In this document: positions 54,028-64,000 of the stretch, piece after piece
How positions within the stretch are numbered: position 1 is the stretch's first letter
Layout: every line of letters begins with the position of its first letter
Assembly: GCA_026545765.1 (NCBI GenBank)
Contig: CM048839.1
Location: 6,869,835-6,933,834, forward strand
DNA from: Plantago major
Taxonomy: Eukaryota > Streptophyta > Magnoliopsida > Lamiales > Plantaginaceae
Reading direction: 5' to 3'
Length of the DNA: 64,000 nucleotides
Program-made: the position numbers and the translations under genes
Notes under the pieces: generated by a model
What the model was told of the DNA's origin: nothing
Databases searched by the model: none
Seen by the model: the letters and a program-made list of their open reading frames with translations, nothing else

Positions 54028-55510
54028 ATGGCATCTTATAAGTCCTTGAACTATATAAAAGGCTCAATAGCTCTGAATTTGCTAGTGAAAGTCTTCTGTT
54101 GTTCTTGTTCCATAATGGCAAATGGTGCAGGTCCTACAGATGTGTCTACGGCCTTCCTCATCAGGGTCGATCAGTCTGGCAGAGGCGATTTCACGAAGAT
54201 ACAGGATGCGGTTGATTCTGTTCCTTCGAATAACTCAGAGTTGGTTTTTATCTTGGTCAAGCCTGGAACTTATAGGTTTGTTCTATCGCGACTTTCATCA
54301 GATATATGCAGTAGACACATCTTTAGCAGTTATTACGTGTCTGTCATCTAATTAACGACTAGTCAGATGTGGAACCTACTTGTTTCAATAGCCATTCTGC
54401 TAAATTGTTTGTTTTACTGACCTGATTTATCATGAACATTTTTTTTTTAATCAGGGAAAAAGTGGTTGTGCCTGCTGATAAGCCGTTCATAACTTTGAGC
54501 GGAACTGAGGCAAAAGACACGATTATCACATGGAATGATGGAGGAAATGATTTATCAAAATCACCAACTGTGAATATATTAGCTTCTGATTTTGTTGGGC
54601 GATATCTAACGTTCCAGGTTTGCTTAGATCGAAATTTCTTGATTGTGTTTTGATAGTTTAGTTTTATTTCCTCATGTTAAATCTGAAATGTTGGTCTTTT
54701 GATTTTCAGAACAAATATGGAAAGACAGGAAAAGGCGTAGCATTGAGAGTTGCTGGAGACAGAGCTGCATTTAATGATTGCAGAATCTTGTCGTATCAGG
54801 ATACGTTACTAGATGATGCAGGAAGACACTATTTCAAGAATTGCTACATAGAAGGCGCAACAGATTTTGTGTTTGGAAATGCCGCTTCATTGTATGAAGT
54901 AAGTAGTTAACGAAAACATTTAAAATGTACATGCGTTATTAACATTTAAGAAGTTATGCAGGTGTTCCTATCCAATGTCAATATTTAACAAAGTTTACTT
55001 GTATCTTAATTTGAGAATAGAAGTGCCATCTACATTCAATTTCAGAAGGAGATGGAGCGATAACCGCACAAAAGAGAGAGTCCCCATCAGACAACACTAG
55101 CTTTGTCTTCTTAGGGTGCAAAATAACTGGATCAGGAGGTGCAATACTTGGAAGGCCATGGGGTTCTTACTCCAGGGTGGTCTACGCGTACACATACATG
55201 TCAAGTGTCGTGCAGCCTGAGGGGTGGAACGATTGGGGTGATACCGCCAATCAAAAGTACGTCTCACCACAACTTAAAACTGTAATTACAAGCTTAGGAT
55301 GCGTATTCTGATTAACCTTTCACGCGTTGATGCAGGACGGTATACTATGGCGAATACAAGTGCTATGGTCCAGGGAGCAGAAGAGATAAAAGGGTGAAAT
55401 GGTCACTTGGTCTGTCAGGTGAAGAAGTTGCTTCATTTCTCCACAAGACTAAGATCGGAAGTCCAGCTTGGCTCAGACCTGCACCAACTCAGTTTAAGAA
55501 GATTACATAA
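54028..55510 (+). CDS. Pectinesterase (pectin methylesterase, PE11-like, no PRO region)
   Basis: Removes methyl esters from wall homogalacturonan (carbohydrate esterase family 8); apoplastic. Five exons: 54028-54275, 54455-54617, 54710-54898, 55021-55256 and 55336-55510. All are GT-AG and in phase, giving 336 aa. The N-terminus ([20 protein letters not shown]) is a weak secretion-signal candidate. Then come the beta-helix motifs PGTYREKV, YQDTL (catalytic Asp), [10 protein letters not shown] (second catalytic Asp) and ILGRPWG (Arg). [19 protein letters not shown] and a WLRPAPTQF end follow. The glutamine of the common QAVAL motif is replaced: the text reads TGKGVALRV, so this belongs to the subgroup with K or G there, as in Arabidopsis PE11 (At2g21610) to my recollection. 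There is no inhibitor-like PRO domain. The ATG at 54028 is the first in frame. Confidence 0.92.
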
Positions 55511-56182
55511 AGACTCATTAAGCAAATTCTTCACAGTTCAATTTTTTTGTGGTCTAAGAACTATTCTTCTCATTGTGTGTGTGTATATATGTCGGTTGAT
55601 TTTTTTACCAGTTTAGTCTGATGACACTACGATCATTTTATCTCATTTAAAAATTCAAACTTATAAAAATTTATTAAAATTACTGGTTATATTAATTCTC
55701 CAATGGTCTAATAAAGTAGAAAATAGTGTTTGATTAATATGGTAATAACTGACCAGAAGAATATTAATGTAATAACTACCACGTGACCGAATACATGTAC
55801 ATTCATGCGGATCATGGAATAACAACCTAGTCAAACAATTGGATATATATATACTCACTTTGTTTCGAAGACATTGCTCAATTTTAATTTTTACAATGAT
55901 AAACTACGTTAATTTTAAACCGTAGTGAAATCTTAGTAAAAATTTAGCATGTAAAGTTCTATTATACTAGTATGATTTAACTGATCATACCATTATATTA
56001 TAGATTAATTTGTAGTTAGAAATTGAAGTTTGTTGAAAAAAATTTGACTCGACCGGAAAGAGTATATTATTAATAAAAATTAAAAAATATCAATGGCTGT
56101 AACTTGTAGACCATATCCAGAAATTCTTCACTGACAGTGACACAAGCAAGTAGCAACTGCAATTCACCGGAGATTCTCTCCG
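55511..56182. other. Intergenic between pectinesterase and reductase
   Basis: Very AT-rich; a (TG)n near 55576-55586. No gene. Confidence 0.5.
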
Positions 56183-58134
56183 ATGGCCGGAAAATGCAAG
56201 AGTCTGATAATCGGAGGAACCGGCTACATCGGAAAATTCATCGTCGAAGCTAGCATCAAAGCCGGTCATCCAACTTCCATTCTAGTCAGAGAATCAACTC
56301 TCGCTGATCCTTCTTCTCCAAAATCCGCTCTCATTAAAAGCTTCTCCAACTCCGGTGCAACACTAATTCATGTCAGATTGTGCTCTATCTTGAACTAGAA
56401 TTTATTCACTGTTTAATTATTCTAGTTTCAGTTTTTAATTGTTTAGTACCTTTTGTGATTAAAGGGGGATTTGTATGATCACGAGAGCTTAGTAAAGGCG
56501 ATTAAGCAAGTGGACGTTGTGATTTCAGCTGTTGGATATGCTCAATTGAATGATCAGGACAAGATTGTAGCTCATTAAGGAAGCTGGTAATGTCAAGGTA
56601 GTGTACAGTTCTGCAAAATGTGTTTGAGATAATGAAGAATTTAGCTTCGGAGATGTTCATGTGTGATCCTTTCGTTTCAAATGTGTGTCGGTTTTAGCTG
56701 CTTTTCGGAACTTTTCTTGTTGATAGCTTTGAGGTATGAGGATTGAGATTGTGTTTCATGAGTTGAATTGAATTTGATTGAGTTATTGAAGAGGTGAGAT
56801 GCTCTATGATGGTACATTGTGGATAATCTGCCTGGTTTGTTTATCTGGATGGAATCGCTGTTTATCATAGTATTCTTTGTTTACATGTGTAATCTGTTAC
56901 TGAAGCTCATTTCGCCATTGTGTTTTTTAAACTAAGTGAATGCAGTCAATACACTGGAGTGAAATGGTCCGGATAGTTGATGGAAATAAGAGATTTGAAT
57001 TTTGATATCTGTAGTTCTTGATTCTTGGAATTAACTGAAATTTAGGTTATGCTTTCAAATCTGTCTGTTCTTGAAGATCATTGAAGACGACTTCCATTTT
57101 CAGATTACCATACATACTGCTTCATACTATGTAGTACATGCAGCTTACTTTACATATATCTCATATGCATGCTACTTGATTCCATCAACACATTTTCTGA
57201 TGGTCATAATTCATGATGCTTTCAGAGATTCTTTCCTTCGGAATTTGGAAATGATGTAGATCGTGTTCATGGTGTTGAACCAGCAACATCTATGTTCGCA
57301 CACAAGGCTAAATTTCGCCGTTTTGTTGAGGCAGCAGGAGTCCCTTATACATATGTCTCAAGCAATTTCTTTGCTGGCATATTCATCAAAACACTGGCGC
57401 AGTTAGACTCCACGGACACAGCAAGGGACAAAGTTGTTATCTTAGGAGATGGGAACGTTAAAGGTAAGTTGTGCACCAGAAACTTCTAGCCCATCTTCTA
57501 CTAACTTACATCAGCAGTTAATTTTTGCATTTGCATTCTATATTCAGCTGTGTATAACAAGGAAGAAGATATTGCCACTTATACCATCAGAGCAGTGGAT
57601 GATCCACGTACATTGAACAAGATCCTCTACGTTAGACCACCGGAGAACACAATCTCAATGAATGACTTGGTCTCATTGTGGGAGAATAAGATCGGCAAGA
57701 AGCTTGAAAGAATATATGTATCAGATGACCAAGTTGTGAAAAATATCCAAGGTACAATACAGTTGATCTATCCTTTGATAGCTGCATTTTGCTTCCTTTC
57801 ATGGAGTAGATGGTTTTTCTTCCACTATCAAGATATATGGGTAATCCCACCTGAAATATTTGAAGATCTCTCGGTCATTTGGTTTGGGTTGTTTTGTCTC
57901 GTTTCTGAATAGTCCAACTTGATCTGTGAAGGTTTCATAGTTTTATGTTTTGTTTATGTTCTTGCAGAAGCGTCATCCCCGCTAAATGTGAGACTAGCAA
58001 TCTGCCACTCGGTTTATGTGATGGGAGATCAGACCAACTTTGAAGTTGAACCAGAATTTGGGGTGGAGGCATCAGCTCTTTATCCTGATGTCAAGTATGC
58101 AACTGTGGATCAGATGCTGGACCAATATGTTTGA
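56183..58134 (+). pseudogene. Phenylcoumaran benzylic ether reductase / isoflavone reductase-like, one frame break
   Basis: NADPH-dependent reductase of the PIP family (pinoresinol-lariciresinol, isoflavone and PCBER), acting in lignan and neolignan metabolism in the cytosol. Exons: 56183-56371, 56465-56597, 57226-57463, 57548-57751 and 57968-58134, all GT-AG. Exon 1 has the Rossmann NADPH motif GGTGYIGKFIVEAS and LVRES. Exon 2 has GDLYDHESLVKAIKQVDVVI. Exon 3 has RFFPSEFGNDVDRVH, the catalytic lysine region FAHKAKFRR and PYTYVSSNFFAG. Exon 4 has YTIRAVDDPRTLNKILYVRP, and exon 5 ends DQMLDQYV. Exon 2 is two bases short: where PCBERs read ..GTA GCT GCC ATT AAG GAA.. this has GTAGCTCATTAAGG, giving an in-frame TAA at 56576. 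With those two bases the product would be 310 aa, the usual length. Everything else is intact, so either a very recent pseudogene or an assembly error. Confidence 0.88.
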
Positions 58135-58633
58135 AAGTGGATACTAGTATGTTGATTTCATGCATTTTGTGAGAAAAATATGTACTAAGAAAATAAAATA
58201 TAAATGTGAAGGGCAAGTTAAAAATAAAACTCTTCTCAAACTTCCCTGCAATTATTATCATTACCATTAATTCAGCATGTTCTGAAGATTACTAAACTAC
58301 TACTTCAGGTTAATTTGTACATGCACTTAACAGTTAGCATCCATAACAGGATTTCAATTAACAATTGAAAGAAAATTGAAAATGAAAATGAGATGCACAA
58401 AAGTCAGGAAAAGATGGTCTAAATCTCAGAAATATTATATTCCTCTTATTTATTATTCCGGCTTTGTCATGTGTAACTTTATTAAGGTGATCAGTGATCA
58501 ACATGTCATCACATAAGTCAGAGACATTCAGTTATATAAACCGTATTTAGATGGTGTAACCACTGGTATACCCGGTGTGAAAGGGTGTACCGGTAGTTAC
58601 ACCTCTTGCATCTAAACCTTTGCGAAATGATTA
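58135..58633. other. Intergenic, no gene
   Basis: AT-rich 3' flank of the reductase gene, with a short hairpin near its right end (separate entry). Confidence 0.45.
58546..58616. repeat. Foldback hairpin of 71 bp
   Basis: TTTAGATGGTGTAAC and CTGGTATACCC pair with the inverted GGGTGTACCGG, GTTACACC and CATCTAAA, leaving a loop of about nine bases. A decayed relative may sit at 59555-59595 (TTAGATTTTAGGGGTGTACC). It looks like a tiny MITE or its relic. Confidence 0.6.
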
Positions 58634-58987
58634 ATGGCGGGTAGATCCATCGAGATTTTGTCAACTCGTTCGAAGTTTGCTCCGCATGTTATGTATTATT
58701 ATCAGGACGACAGCCAATGCAGTGGAAACTATAAACGTGCAAGAAAATCTTCCCTGGTAAATGATACTTTCACTCTATTTCTTTATTATGGTTATTATTG
58801 CATGCAAGATGCAACCAGTGATCACTCTGGTGCTGTATCAGCAAAGGAACTGCTCATAGCAAGACATGGGGATGATCGGCTTATAATCGAAGGCCTCGTT
58901 ACCATCAGAAAAGGGGAGGATGCAACGGAGCTGAAGGGCCTTGCAAGCCATAACTTTCGTGTTAAAATTTCAGAACCACCCTACTGA
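58634..58987 (+). CDS. Hypothetical protein, 117 aa (uncertain)
   Basis: Open frame starting MAGRSIEILSTRSKFAPHVM and ending LASHNFRVKISEPPY. The second half (SAKELLIARHGDDRLIIEGL, VTIRKGEDATEL) has balanced coding-like composition, while the middle (TFTLFLYYGYYCM) is hydrophobic. That middle could be a 52-bp stretch with GT and AG ends, which is shorter than normal plant introns. I recognise no family. It may be an exon of a larger gene or a gene relic. Confidence 0.3.
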   Translation: MAGRSIEILSTRSKFAPHVMYYYQDDSQCSGNYKRARKSSLVNDTFTLFLYYGYYCMQDATSDHSGAVSAKELLIARHGDDRLIIEGLVTIRKGEDATELKGLASHNFRVKISEPPY

Positions 58988-59682
58988 TAAGGCAATCCAG
59001 GTGACCATTGAAAAGCAATCCAGGTGTGAGGTGACCATTGCTTCCAGTTTCTATTACTGCTGCTTTTCTTCCATGCATCAGCATATGTGTACCTCCGTTC
59101 AATTAGTTCACCAGTGTGATAGTAATGTCATTTATACATAGCTTGATTTCTGGGTTTTATTCTTTATTCACATCATCTTGTAGGAGGCTGAAAGCTCACT
59201 GAAAATGAGATAGCTGGCAGCAAATCTGTTTTCAATTTGAGCTATAAATAGTTTGACAAATTAATGTACAAGATCAAATGATCTTGAATCTACAAGCTTC
59301 AAACTGCTGATGTAATCTCTTGGTATGATAACTCAGTACCATCTGGGAGCTATCTAGTTTGCCTCATTCAGTGAATAATACTTTGGATAAATCACATACT
59401 CCTAAATCACATCAAAGAAAAAAAAAAATACTACTACTATTTTGGTCGCAAATTACTCCTTAATACATCATGCAAAAAAATTATAAAAACTATATTAAAA
59501 TAGTATAATGATTATACTTTGCCAAACAACCAACCAGAACACTAAACATGCCGTTTATTAGATTTTAGGGGTGTACCCATTGGTACGCCCTCCCACTTCG
59601 AATGTTGGCCATGCACATTCTATTAGTGGTTAGACTGACCCTAGCATCTAAAAATACCTAAAACACTACTTTGCTACTGTTT
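58988..59682. other. Intergenic, no gene
   Basis: AT-rich, with short A runs. Includes the 3' flank of the proline-rich gene. Confidence 0.45.
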
Positions 59683-60273
59683 TCAGTAAAAAACTAGCCC
59701 ATCTGAGCCAATCATCACAGGTGGCGAAACATCTAGGTGAGTGGCATGCTCCAGCAGTTCCATAGCAACCACCTCAGGCCCACCAGGTGGCGGAGTAGGC
59801 GGAACCGGTGCTTCCGGTGTCGGTGGAGACGGACTCGGTGGGCCTGGAAACTCTGGTCCTGGGATTGGGTTGGGCGACACTGGTGGTGGATCTGCTGGCT
59901 TTTCTGGTGGACTCGGGTCCAATTCCGGAACGGTAGGCGTTTCTGGAGTCTGCAGTGGACTTGGGTCTAGTTCCGGAATGTTAGGCGCTTGTGGCATCTC
60001 CGGTGGCACGGACGGGGCGTGGAACGGCTGTTTTTTAGTCGGGAATTCGGGCGGTGATTTTGGTGGCACATCCATAGGATCATTAGATGCTAATAATATT
60101 CTGGATGAAATGAACTTGTACTTTGGAGTTGGAGTAGCATGATACTGGGCTTTGTGTAGTTTGTTCATGGTCATTGCATTGTTTTTGTTATTAAGTGATT
60201 TTGGTTTGTAGAGTAGTGGTATTAGTCTTTTCTTGAATAGGACTATTGAGATCGATGATATAGTGCTCGCCAT
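59683..60273 (-). CDS. Proline-rich protein with N-terminal presequence-like segment (196 aa)
   Basis: Single-exon gene on the minus strand. The start MASTISSISIVLFKKRLIPL is Ser/basic/hydrophobic with no acid residues, as in an organelle-targeting presequence. A linker follows (SRILLASNDPMDVPPKSPPE). Residues about 75-175 form a Pro-rich region built on repeats of PELDPSP, PETPTV and PPSPSPPTPEAPVPPTPPPG. The C-terminus is non-repetitive and acidic/hydrophobic (VVAMELLEHATHLDVSPP, then GSDGLVFY). There is no classical signal peptide and no SPPPP extensin motif. I do not recognise an orthologue. The second ATG (60273) is chosen because it opens the presequence-like segment; an upstream in-frame ATG at 60291 adds six residues. 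Confidence 0.65.
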   Translation of the reverse strand: MASTISSISIVLFKKRLIPLLYKPKSLNNKNNAMTMNKLHKAQYHATPTPKYKFISSRILLASNDPMDVPPKSPPEFPTKKQPFHAPSVPPEMPQAPNIPELDPSPLQTPETPTVPELDPSPPEKPADPPPVSPNPIPGPEFPGPPSPSPPTPEAPVPPTPPPGGPEVVAMELLEHATHLDVSPPVMIGSDGLVFY

Positions 60274-61114
60274 TTTTCCTGTTTTCTGCAAGTCAATTTT
60301 AGAAGAACTGGTATCGTATCATTCATGCTTGATAGAACTGGATATAGACTATCTGACTATGTAAGTAGTGCCTAGGTTTCAATTGGGGGACACTTGGGTC
60401 TCATGCAGGCTCAACACGATAGGTGTAGTTACACGTGGAAGTATTTTCATCACCCTCCGGAAGTAATTTAATCCAAATTCGTGTAATTTTTTGTGGAAAA
60501 TTAAGAAAAGACAGTATAAAAAGGTGTAATTTTTGGTGGAAAATTAAGAAAAGACATAGTATAAAAAGGTAGCAAAAGATGTGCATTACGGTAAAATGTG
60601 TTATTTGGGTGTAAGATATTTTTATTATTTATTGAGTAATGAATAGCTTCCCTTTGTACTATTAATTATTATAAAATATATCATATGGCTACAAATGGCA
60701 CACATATAAAAGTTATGCGATGGATGGAATAGTGTCTTTAGATGTTCGCAATGAAATAATTATTATACTCCCTTCATTCAGGTCTCAATTTAATTTATGT
60801 GTTATCTTTTTCGATTAGTCATTTTTAATTTATAATCGAATTACTTTTAAATGGTTATGTTAAATCTTGAACGAAATTATATCATAAACATACTTTTTAA
60901 ATAATTGAAAAAGAACATGTTAACCTAATAAAATGCATGATGGGGATATATAGAGTGGGGGCGGACCAATTACAAATAGAAAAAAGTCTACAAGAGGTTT
61001 GATGGGAAAATTGAGAAACGGAAGCTTGTTTATTGAACATTCATAAATCAGAGGAGGACCTAAGATTTACACCTACAACACACTAGCAGAGTTTAAATAA
61101 CGGAGTGCTCTGTT
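60274..61114. other. Intergenic, no gene
   Basis: AT-rich. A direct repeat of GGAAAATTAAGAAAAGACA (60495 and 60538) with TAGTATAAAAAGGT lies in the likely promoter side of the proline-rich gene. Confidence 0.4.
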
Positions 61115-61600
61115 TCATCTCCATAATTTAATAACTCTATCAAAATAACCAACAGAAACAACCAGTCCGTTCACCGTAGATGCTGCCAAACTTTTGAACC
61201 ATCCTTTATGTGCTGGGATTTCAACGGTTGTGTCTAGTTTGATGTTCCATAGCACTAATTTACCCTGCAAATAAGAAAACAACAGGATTTGAAGATTAGT
61301 TCAAAGATAACTTGCCCTGTTAGTACCAATGACTACGCACATAGGGATATCTCGGATGGAAAACGCATGATTTGAAGCTATTTTGACCATAAGAATAAAG
61401 CTGATTCAGGCATTCCCCTTCCCTTCCAGATCGGAATGTCCATACTCTTGCCGATTCACTGCACGCGAAGAGCTCGCCGGATGGGGCCCAACAAATGTAC
61501 GTAATATGTAGAGTTCTTGTAACAAATGGCGACATTCCAGTGTCTCTGCATCCAGAATGGACTGCGACTCACGCCTATTAGCTACGGCAAGATATCTTCG
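61115..61600 (-). pseudogene. LEUNIG/LUH-type WD40 C-terminal fragment, broken
   Basis: LEUNIG-type proteins are nuclear transcriptional co-repressors with C-terminal WD40 repeats. The minus strand shows ITYICWAPSGELFACSES, ARVWTFRSG, EGECLNQLYSYGQNSFKSCV and FHPRYPYV. After a one-base frame shift comes VVIGTNR, then an intron (61305-61265), and GKLVLWNIKLDTTVEIPAHK, SLAASTVNGLVVS, FDRVIKLWR and a stop at 61115. The order matches the last two WD repeats of LEUNIG_HOMOLOG (..SLELWN....LPAHEG...GLVAS....VKLWK). The donor at 61305 reads AGG|GCAAGT, a GC-AG intron. The N-terminal LUFS part and most WD repeats are absent. Confidence 0.75.
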
Positions 61601-61696
61601 GATGATCCTGGGTTGGAATCTAAAAGGGAAGGGAGAACGGCAAAAATGGTCAATTAAGTATACTAGGCTGACACATGCAGGTAAACGTTTGTGGTA

Positions 61697-61831
61697 ATGG
61701 CAATCCTAGTCCAACATTTGACAAGTTTGGCAAATTTAAAGTTTTTTACTAAATTTGCACGTAGGTTGACTTGGTCACAAAATTTGTACTAAATTTGTCA
61801 AATTTGACAAATGTTGGACTAGAATTGCCAT
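61697..61831. mobile_element. Small foldback MITE interrupting the NB-LRR LRR region
   Basis: 135 bp with inverted ends ATGGCAATCCTAGTCCAACA and TGTTGGACTAGAATTGCCAT, with arms continuing as TTTGACAAGTTTGGCAAATT and relatives. It sits at the point where the LRR reading (GWNSVDGNFQ) stops making sense. Confidence 0.8.
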
Positions 61832-63860
61832 GACCAATTTTTCCGCTGGAAGTTTCCATCAACTGAGTTCCACCCCTTGCCAACAGTTGCATCATGTTTT
61901 AGTTTGATTACTTGAAGATTGTGTAATGAACCAATAATTGTCATATTTTCCCATGGAATACCACAACCTTCTAATTCCAACTCTCTGAGATTTGGCGAAA
62001 AACTCAGATTCTCTGGCACTTTCACGAAGCATTTCTGATGGCCACGAATTTGTAGTTTTCAAGTTTATGCAAACGAGCCACATTTGAGAAGCAACGAGAC
62101 ATTTCAGGATCCTCTGCCACAATCTTACGACAATAATGATTCCCAATTCTCTTATATTTGAAATCATTTTGACTACCTCATCACTGCATTTTAAGTTCTG
62201 AACACCACGAAAAGTTTGTAGATTGCAGGGGACACCATTCGTCAGAGCTCTAGGATCTGGCAAAATAGCTTCACAACTATACTGTTGAAATTCGAGATGC
62301 CTAAGGTTTGGAAGCTCCCAAATTATAGATAGAAATATGGCTGCCTTATCGGGACTATGGTCTCCAGATTCCAGGCTAAGGATATCGAAGAGAACCACCT
62401 TTGAATCTGTAACTGATTACGATGCACATTATGAAGTGTAAGATATCGTAAATTGACCAATTGCACAGTATCTATATCCCATTTAATACCACCACCACAT
62501 TGCAACACTCGCAGCAACCTACTACCAGAGGTGAATTTGGGTGAATTGTTCCGGTTGAACACCAAGGAACGAGCATTTGGCACGGATAGCAAGCAATTAG
62601 ACTGGTAATCATCATCGAGCGATCCAGTGTCATGATGAACAATATAACGTTCACTTACATGCCTTTGCTTCTGCTTCACTGTATCATTCTTTATTACACA
62701 AAAGAACTTCTCACTTTCAGCTACTCCCAGACAAAATTCCCTCAGCGAATCATGGATAGTACAAATTTGTGTTCCCCATTTCCAATAATTTTGCTTCTTT
62801 ATCTTCACCATAACAAGATTTCTGTCACTTAGCTCAGTCAAATACTCTAATGCAACATCCTCCAGAATTTTTGCTCCAGCAGCTTTCAAGAATCGTCCTT
62901 TTGCTACCCATAAGTTGACGAGTCTAAGCACTTCAATCTCAGCATCTTCTTTGAAAGTGGCCATGTAGAGGAAACATGATTTTAAATGAATAGGTAAATG
63001 CTTGTAGCTCCATGATAATATCTCCCTGGAATGACCATCATTTTCCGTATGTATGATGGAGCTCACGTGTTTTAAAGCATCCTCCCAATGTTCCTGCGTC
63101 TTTTCAGAGATTTTTAAGTACCCACCAACAACTACTACTGATAAAGGAAGACTCTTGCAACTCGTAGAAATTTTCTTCCCAAGCCCCTCCAATTCTAGAG
63201 GACAAACTGCTTTCCCAAAGATCGTCCGAGACAGTAAATCCCAACTTTTATCATCATCCAAAAACTCCAATTCGTAGGGATTGGATGAGCCAATTCTATG
63301 TGCGATGCTCGAAATTCTAGTAGTTAACATGATTCTACTTCCATTGCCGTTGTCAGGAAGAAATTTCCGTAGCTTATACCACACTTCGTTATCCCATATG
63401 TCGTCAATTACTATGAGATATCTTTTACCCCATAGATATTTTTTACGTAATTGTTCTCCCAATGTTTCAACATCCATATGGCTAACTTCACCAGTACTAT
63501 CACAAGGTAGAAGAGAATGAACGATGCCCTTGACATCGTTGAGATATTGTTACCCATCCTCGAATATCGAAACGACGAACAAAATATGGATCATTGTAAA
63601 GCTTTTCTGCCAGAGTAGTCTTGCCTATTCCTCCCATACCAACAACAGGAATGATTTAAAGACTACGTTGATGTGTTGCGAGTCGTCGATCCTTCAAAAG
63701 GTGAAACTGGTTGTCAAATTCAACCTTAATATCCTTATCTCTGGGAGGAGCTGATGAATCAACACGCACTGCAGATAGATCTGGTTCAACAACTGCTTTC
63801 AATTTACGGCGAGTGTCATCTCATAGTCCTGCAGTCTCTTCCTGCAGAATGATCAGATGA
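61832..63860 (-). pseudogene. NB-LRR resistance gene (R1/late-blight type CNL), broken
   Basis: Intracellular immune receptor family. On the minus strand: an N-terminal linker (KLKAVVEPDLSAVRVDSSAP), a TAA directly before IIPVVGMGGIGKTTLAEKLY (P-loop, about 63600-63655), then RGWVTIS. A frame change near 63530 follows. Next: GEVSHMDVETLGEQL, RYLIVIDDIWD (kinase 2), NGSRIMLTTR (RNBS-B), CKSLPLSVVVVGG (GLPL), SWSYKHLPIHLKSCFLYMA (RNBS-D), LVNLWVAKG and ICTIHDSLREF (MHD region; text IHD). LRRs begin NARSLVFNRNN and RLLRVLQCGGG. Further LRRs continue in other frames (WELPNLRHLEFQ, PNLRELELEGCGIPWENM). The LRR is cut off at the foldback MITE. At least one stop and three frame changes make it nonfunctional. 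The coiled-coil start lies beyond the window or is missing. Confidence 0.9.
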
Positions 63861-64000
63861 CTTCAAATGAGATTGATCAAAAGGATTTTTTGTATGAGAT
63901 AAATCATTCATTAATCTTAGGCTGTGCTAGCTCAAGCATAAACAGAGGATTGTAATTTTGGCCCATCCACTCTGCAGGTAAGCATGAACCAGTGAAAAAA
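63861..64000. other. Window edge, upstream of the NB-ARC
   Basis: Possibly an intron or N-terminal part of the NB-LRR relic; no coiled-coil coding sequence is recognisable in this stretch. Confidence 0.3.

Noticed and set aside
59737-60142. Gly/Trp-rich plus-strand frames opposite the proline-rich gene
   Set aside because: Reverse complement of Pro codons yields Gly/Trp/Arg repeats; the minus strand has the better start, presequence and end.

Overview
This window is plant nuclear DNA, most likely from an asterid eudicot and probably Lamiales. The pointers are spliced multi-exon genes, two RADIALIS-like MYB genes close to Antirrhinum RADIALIS, an R1-type NB-LRR relic, TA-flanked Stowaway MITEs, and hAT, MULE, CACTA and Ty1/copia sequences. 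All exon models were read by eye from splice consensus plus recalled protein families; no database search was run.

Layout. 1-4.6 kb: a RADIALIS-like gene (+) and a small conserved 94-aa gene (-). 4.6-9.3 kb: dispersed repeat R1, a Stowaway MITE, then two tandem truncated copies (A and B) of the organellar glutamyl-tRNA synthetase gene. 9.3-10.9 kb: a fossil copia gag region. 13.7-18.6 kb: an intact 10-exon CLP1 gene. 20.5-21.3 kb: an intronless broken HIR/prohibitin-like copy. 22.2-29.1 kb: the complete 12-exon glutamyl-tRNA synthetase gene (copy C) with a hAT-like insertion in its upstream region. 30.5-31.2 kb: second copy of R1. 31.9-32.9 kb: second RADIALIS-like gene (-). 34.2-35.2 kb: foldback repeats. 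35.4-40.9 kb: a complete-ended but decayed MULE. 42.5-43 kb: a 180-bp tandem repeat. 43.6-46.1 kb: an RD2-type universal stress protein gene (-). 46.3-51.8 kb: two inverted long-TIR-like arms enclosing a CACTA element. 54.0-55.5 kb: pectinesterase. 56.2-58.1 kb: PCBER/isoflavone-reductase-like gene with one frame break. 59.7-60.3 kb: a proline-rich protein gene (-). 61.1-63.9 kb: a broken LEUNIG-type WD40 tail and a broken NB-LRR.

The most notable structure is the triplicated synthetase 5' region. Each copy carries the same intron-1 minisatellite, whose repeat unit contains a near-copy of the genuine exon-2 splice acceptor. The hAT insertion next to copy C has two clean empty sites in copies A and B. 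The genes are ordinary, independently transcribed housekeeping, wall, stress and developmental genes; I see no operon-like or clustered pathway. The rest is a well-resolved record of transposon nesting and segmental duplication.
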